Origin: Clostridia bacterium
GTDB lineage: Bacteria; Bacillota; Clostridia; Oscillospirales; Acutalibacteraceae
Direction: 5' to 3'
Length of the DNA: 64,000 nt
NCBI GenBank assembly: GCA_017613735.1
Contig: JAGADF010000016.1
Span: forward strand, 1 to 64,000
Positions 62,290 to 64,000 of this stretch are shown here, piece by piece. Position 1 is the stretch's first letter, and every line of letters starts with the position of its first letter. Made by a program: the position numbers and the translations under genes. Below the pieces are notes generated by a model that was not told the origin of the DNA, did no database searches, and saw nothing but the letters and a program-made list of their open reading frames with translations.

Positions 62290-62400
62290 AAACACGGAAG
62301 GCACGGCCGTTTCCCGCCGTACCCTTTAGCCGATGAAAAATATTTCGGCTACGCTCTGCAAAGCTTATGAATTTCACTTAGCCGTACAAAGTCGGACATT
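62290..62400 (-). promoter_or_regulatory. Candidate Moco/Tuco riboswitch before tupA
   Basis: The tupA leader folds into several stems: GGTACGGC/GCCGTGCC with loop GGGAAACG (62300-62323), a 7-pair TAGCCGA/TCGGCTA hairpin (62327-62351), a small GCTT/GAGC hairpin, and a closing 5-pair helix (62293-62297 with 62382-62386). A compact multi-stem RNA before tungstate transport and cofactor genes is what the molybdenum/tungsten cofactor (Moco/Tuco) RNA motif looks like. No terminator is seen, so control might be on translation. Family assignment is from memory and context. Confidence 0.55.
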
Positions 62401-62499
62401 ATCATCACCTTCATAATATCACACGTTCGCAAATAATTAAAGATATTTTTTATTGAATATAGTATTCATATATGATAAAATTATATCAGGTGATTATTT

Positions 62500-62994
62500 A
62501 TGAAATTCGGAATAGTCTGCGTAAGCGACAGATGCTACAAAAAAGAGTGCGAGGATAAAAGCGGTCCGGCAATAATCGAATGCGTTAAAATGCTGTCCGA
62601 CAGTAACGAATACCGTCTTGTCCCCGACGAAAAACTGGTTATTTCAAATGCTTTGATTTCCCTTGCCGATAATGAAAACTGCGATGTTGTTTTCACTACC
62701 GGCGGTACGGGTTTTGCGCCGAGAGATATTACTCCCGAAGCGACAAAGGCCGTAATTGAAAAGGAAGTCCCCGGAATAAGCGAAGCAATAAGGGCAAAAA
62801 GTCTTGAAATAACCGACAGGGCGATGCTTTCGCGCGCGGTCAGCGGAATAAGAGGCAAGACTCTTATAATCAATCTTCCCGGCAGTCCCAAGGCGGTAAA
62901 GGAGAGCATTGAAGTTGTTCTCCCCGTACTTGAACACGCAGTTGAAACCTTGAGCGGGAACACTCAGAATTGCGGAGGTAATTACGGAAAATGA
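62500..62994 (+). CDS. Molybdopterin adenylyltransferase, MogA/MoaB family
   Basis: 164 residues; activates molybdopterin by adenylylation before metal insertion by MoeA. Motifs: FTTGGTGFAPRDITPEAT and INLPGSPKAVKESIEVVLP, the MPT-binding loops of the MogA/MoaB fold. AGGTG ribosome site. First gene of the rightward operon and overlapping the next by 4 bases. MogA and MoaB cannot be told apart safely by eye; MoaB types are typical of tungsten users. Confidence 0.93.
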   Translation: MKFGIVCVSDRCYKKECEDKSGPAIIECVKMLSDSNEYRLVPDEKLVISNALISLADNENCDVVFTTGGTGFAPRDITPEATKAVIEKEVPGISEAIRAKSLEITDRAMLSRAVSGIRGKTLIINLPGSPKAVKESIEVVLPVLEHAVETLSGNTQNCGGNYGK

Positions 62995-63644
62995 GCTTGA
63001 AATCGGATGTTCAGGGCTTTGATATTTCAAAGAACAGCGCTGTTATAATCGGTTGCGGCGGACTCGGCACAAACGCCGCTGTCCAGCTTGCAGGCGCAGG
63101 CATCGGTAAACTTCTTCTTATAGATTACGATACAGTGGAAGAACGTAACCTCAACCGTCAGTTTTTCTATACAAAAAACGATATCGGTAAAGAGAAATGC
63201 GTTATTCTTGCCGAAAGATTAAAAGCATACTCTCCTGAAACCGACATCAAATCGCATTCCGGCAGGTTTGACAGTTCGCTTGCAGACGGTTATGACATAA
63301 TAATTATCTGTGTTGACAACATTGAAACAAGAAAACTGGTCAATGACTGCTGTGTGAAAAATAAAACGCCCTGCGTCAACGGCAGTATAAACGGCTTTTT
63401 CGGTACGGCTTATCTGTTTGTTCCCGGTATTACTCCCGACCTTGAAAAAGCGGGATGTCTCAATGAAAACGGCAATAAAAATCTTTCCCCCGGTTCCTCC
63501 GCTGCAATAATCGGCTCACTTGAAGCAAAGCTTGCAACGGATTATTTTCTCGGTAAAACCGACAGCTCAGGCAGGTTATATATTTACGATAACAACGAAA
63601 TCAATTCTCTTTTGATAAGGAGTGATTCTCTTGACCAAGTATAA
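62991..63644 (+). CDS. ThiF/MoeB/HesA-family adenylyltransferase
   Basis: 217 residues. Nucleotide motif AVIIGCGGLGTNAAVQL, the acidic-loop region LLIDYDTVEERNLNRQFFY with the catalytic Arg, and a crossover region. E1-like enzymes of this family adenylylate the C-terminus of a MoaD or ThiS type sulfur carrier. The usual two CxxC zinc pairs are absent (only AGCLNENG near 157), so it is a short form. It lies between mogA and an aldehyde ferredoxin oxidoreductase, as in tungsten-enzyme operons; the cognate carrier gene must lie outside the window. Ends 14 bases inside the next gene. Confidence 0.9.
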   Translation: MSLKSDVQGFDISKNSAVIIGCGGLGTNAAVQLAGAGIGKLLLIDYDTVEERNLNRQFFYTKNDIGKEKCVILAERLKAYSPETDIKSHSGRFDSSLADGYDIIIICVDNIETRKLVNDCCVKNKTPCVNGSINGFFGTAYLFVPGITPDLEKAGCLNENGNKNLSPGSSAAIIGSLEAKLATDYFLGKTDSSGRLYIYDNNEINSLLIRSDSLDQV

Positions 63645-64000
63645 AGGATATATGGGCAGGGTGCTTTTTGTTGACCTTACCGAAAAAACCTTCAGCGAAT
63701 TTCCCTGGACGGATAAGGACAGGGAGCGTACCCTCGGCGGAAAAATAATGGCTGCCGACATTCTTCTTCATCATATCACGCCCGAAATGAAGGCGTTTGA
63801 CGAGGACAACTGGATTGTCGTTACAACGGGTCCCCTCACGGGCTGCGGCTGTCCGAACACGTCAAGATTCAATATTTCAACAGTTTCGCCGCTTACGAAT
63901 ATTGTAACCTCATCAAACTGCGGCGGCGATTTCGGTTTGTCGCTTAAACGGGCGGGATATGACGCGGTTATTTTCAGCGGCAGAAGCGAAGAACCCGTTA
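63631..64000 (+). CDS. Aldehyde ferredoxin oxidoreductase family tungstoenzyme, N-terminal part (cut by window end)
   Basis: Partial gene, about 123 codons visible. A TTG start at 63631, 8 bases after AAGGAG (63617-63622), gives TKYKGYMGRVLFVDLTEKTF, the normal AOR opening; the next ATG (63651) would cut it. Further AOR signs are LGGKIMAADILL, VTTGPLTGCGCPNTSRFNIS and SNCGGDFGLSLKRAGYDAVIFSGRSEEPV (read as SNCGGDFGLSLKRAGYDA). These enzymes oxidise aldehydes to acids with tungsten bis-pterin and a 4Fe-4S cluster. The metal and cluster ligands lie beyond the window. Co-transcribed with mogA-type and ThiF-type genes. Confidence 0.93.
   Translation, partial: MTKYKGYMGRVLFVDLTEKTFSEFPWTDKDRERTLGGKIMAADILLHHITPEMKAFDEDNWIVVTTGPLTGCGCPNTSRFNISTVSPLTNIVTSSNCGGDFGLSLKRAGYDAVIFSGRSEEPV

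Overview
The window looks like a chromosome segment of an anaerobic, low-to-moderate GC Firmicute of class Clostridia, probably a gut member of the Oscillospirales/Ruminococcaceae type. This is an inference. It rests on Bacillota-type genes (infC-rpmI order, T-box leader, strong AGGAGG ribosome sites, TTGACA-N17-TATAAT promoters), an LL-diaminopimelate aminotransferase, glutamine synthetase III, ANTAR control of nitrogen genes and a tungsten-type aldehyde ferredoxin oxidoreductase. I saw no tRNA, rRNA, CRISPR array, prophage or intact insertion sequence.

Layout. 1-13.7 kb is core and envelope: infC-rpmI with an attenuated leader; a response regulator/histidine kinase/HtrA operon; galM; an FHA - RodA/FtsW - class B PBP operon; meso-DAP dehydrogenase with a flavodoxin; an esterase; and a zinc-ribbon membrane protein. 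13.8-19.8 kb holds a GH31 glucosidase with an HExxH lipoprotein, two small membrane proteins and a CDF metal transporter. 19.9-33.0 kb is one long apparent operon behind a single strong promoter: aminotransferase, two LicD proteins, opine-type dehydrogenase, a cytidylyltransferase-oxidoreductase fusion, a polymer-export ABC pair, two GT2 enzymes, TfoX-N, GH5, GH130, DUF4177 and a glycerophosphodiesterase. It looks like a cell-surface glycopolymer pathway decorated with a CDP-activated alditol or amino-alcohol phosphate.

33.1-54.6 kb is a nitrogen-assimilation region: ANTAR regulator, glnA, gdhA, a 55-residue unknown protein, pyrG-dapF-dapL, guaA, asnB (Asn-type T-box), an Amt-PII fusion, glnN (GSIII), a split glutamate synthase and purF. 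Six short RNA hairpins with an A-N-N-G hexaloop closed by C-G lie in front of glnA, gdhA, the 55-residue gene, glnN (two tandem copies) and the glutamate synthase operon. In at least five of them the hairpin overlaps an intrinsic terminator. This matches the known loop rule for ANTAR antiterminator targets, and the only ANTAR gene in the window sits directly behind glnA. The inferred circuit is one ANTAR protein switching on ammonium capture and glutamine/glutamate synthesis.

54.6-64 kb is a tungsten/molybdenum cofactor region. A leftward operon (candidate Moco/Tuco riboswitch, tupABC, moeA, moeA-PBP fusion, moaC, moaA, MOSC) faces a rightward operon (mogA-type, ThiF/HesA, aldehyde ferredoxin oxidoreductase cut by the window end). 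No moaD or moaE is visible.
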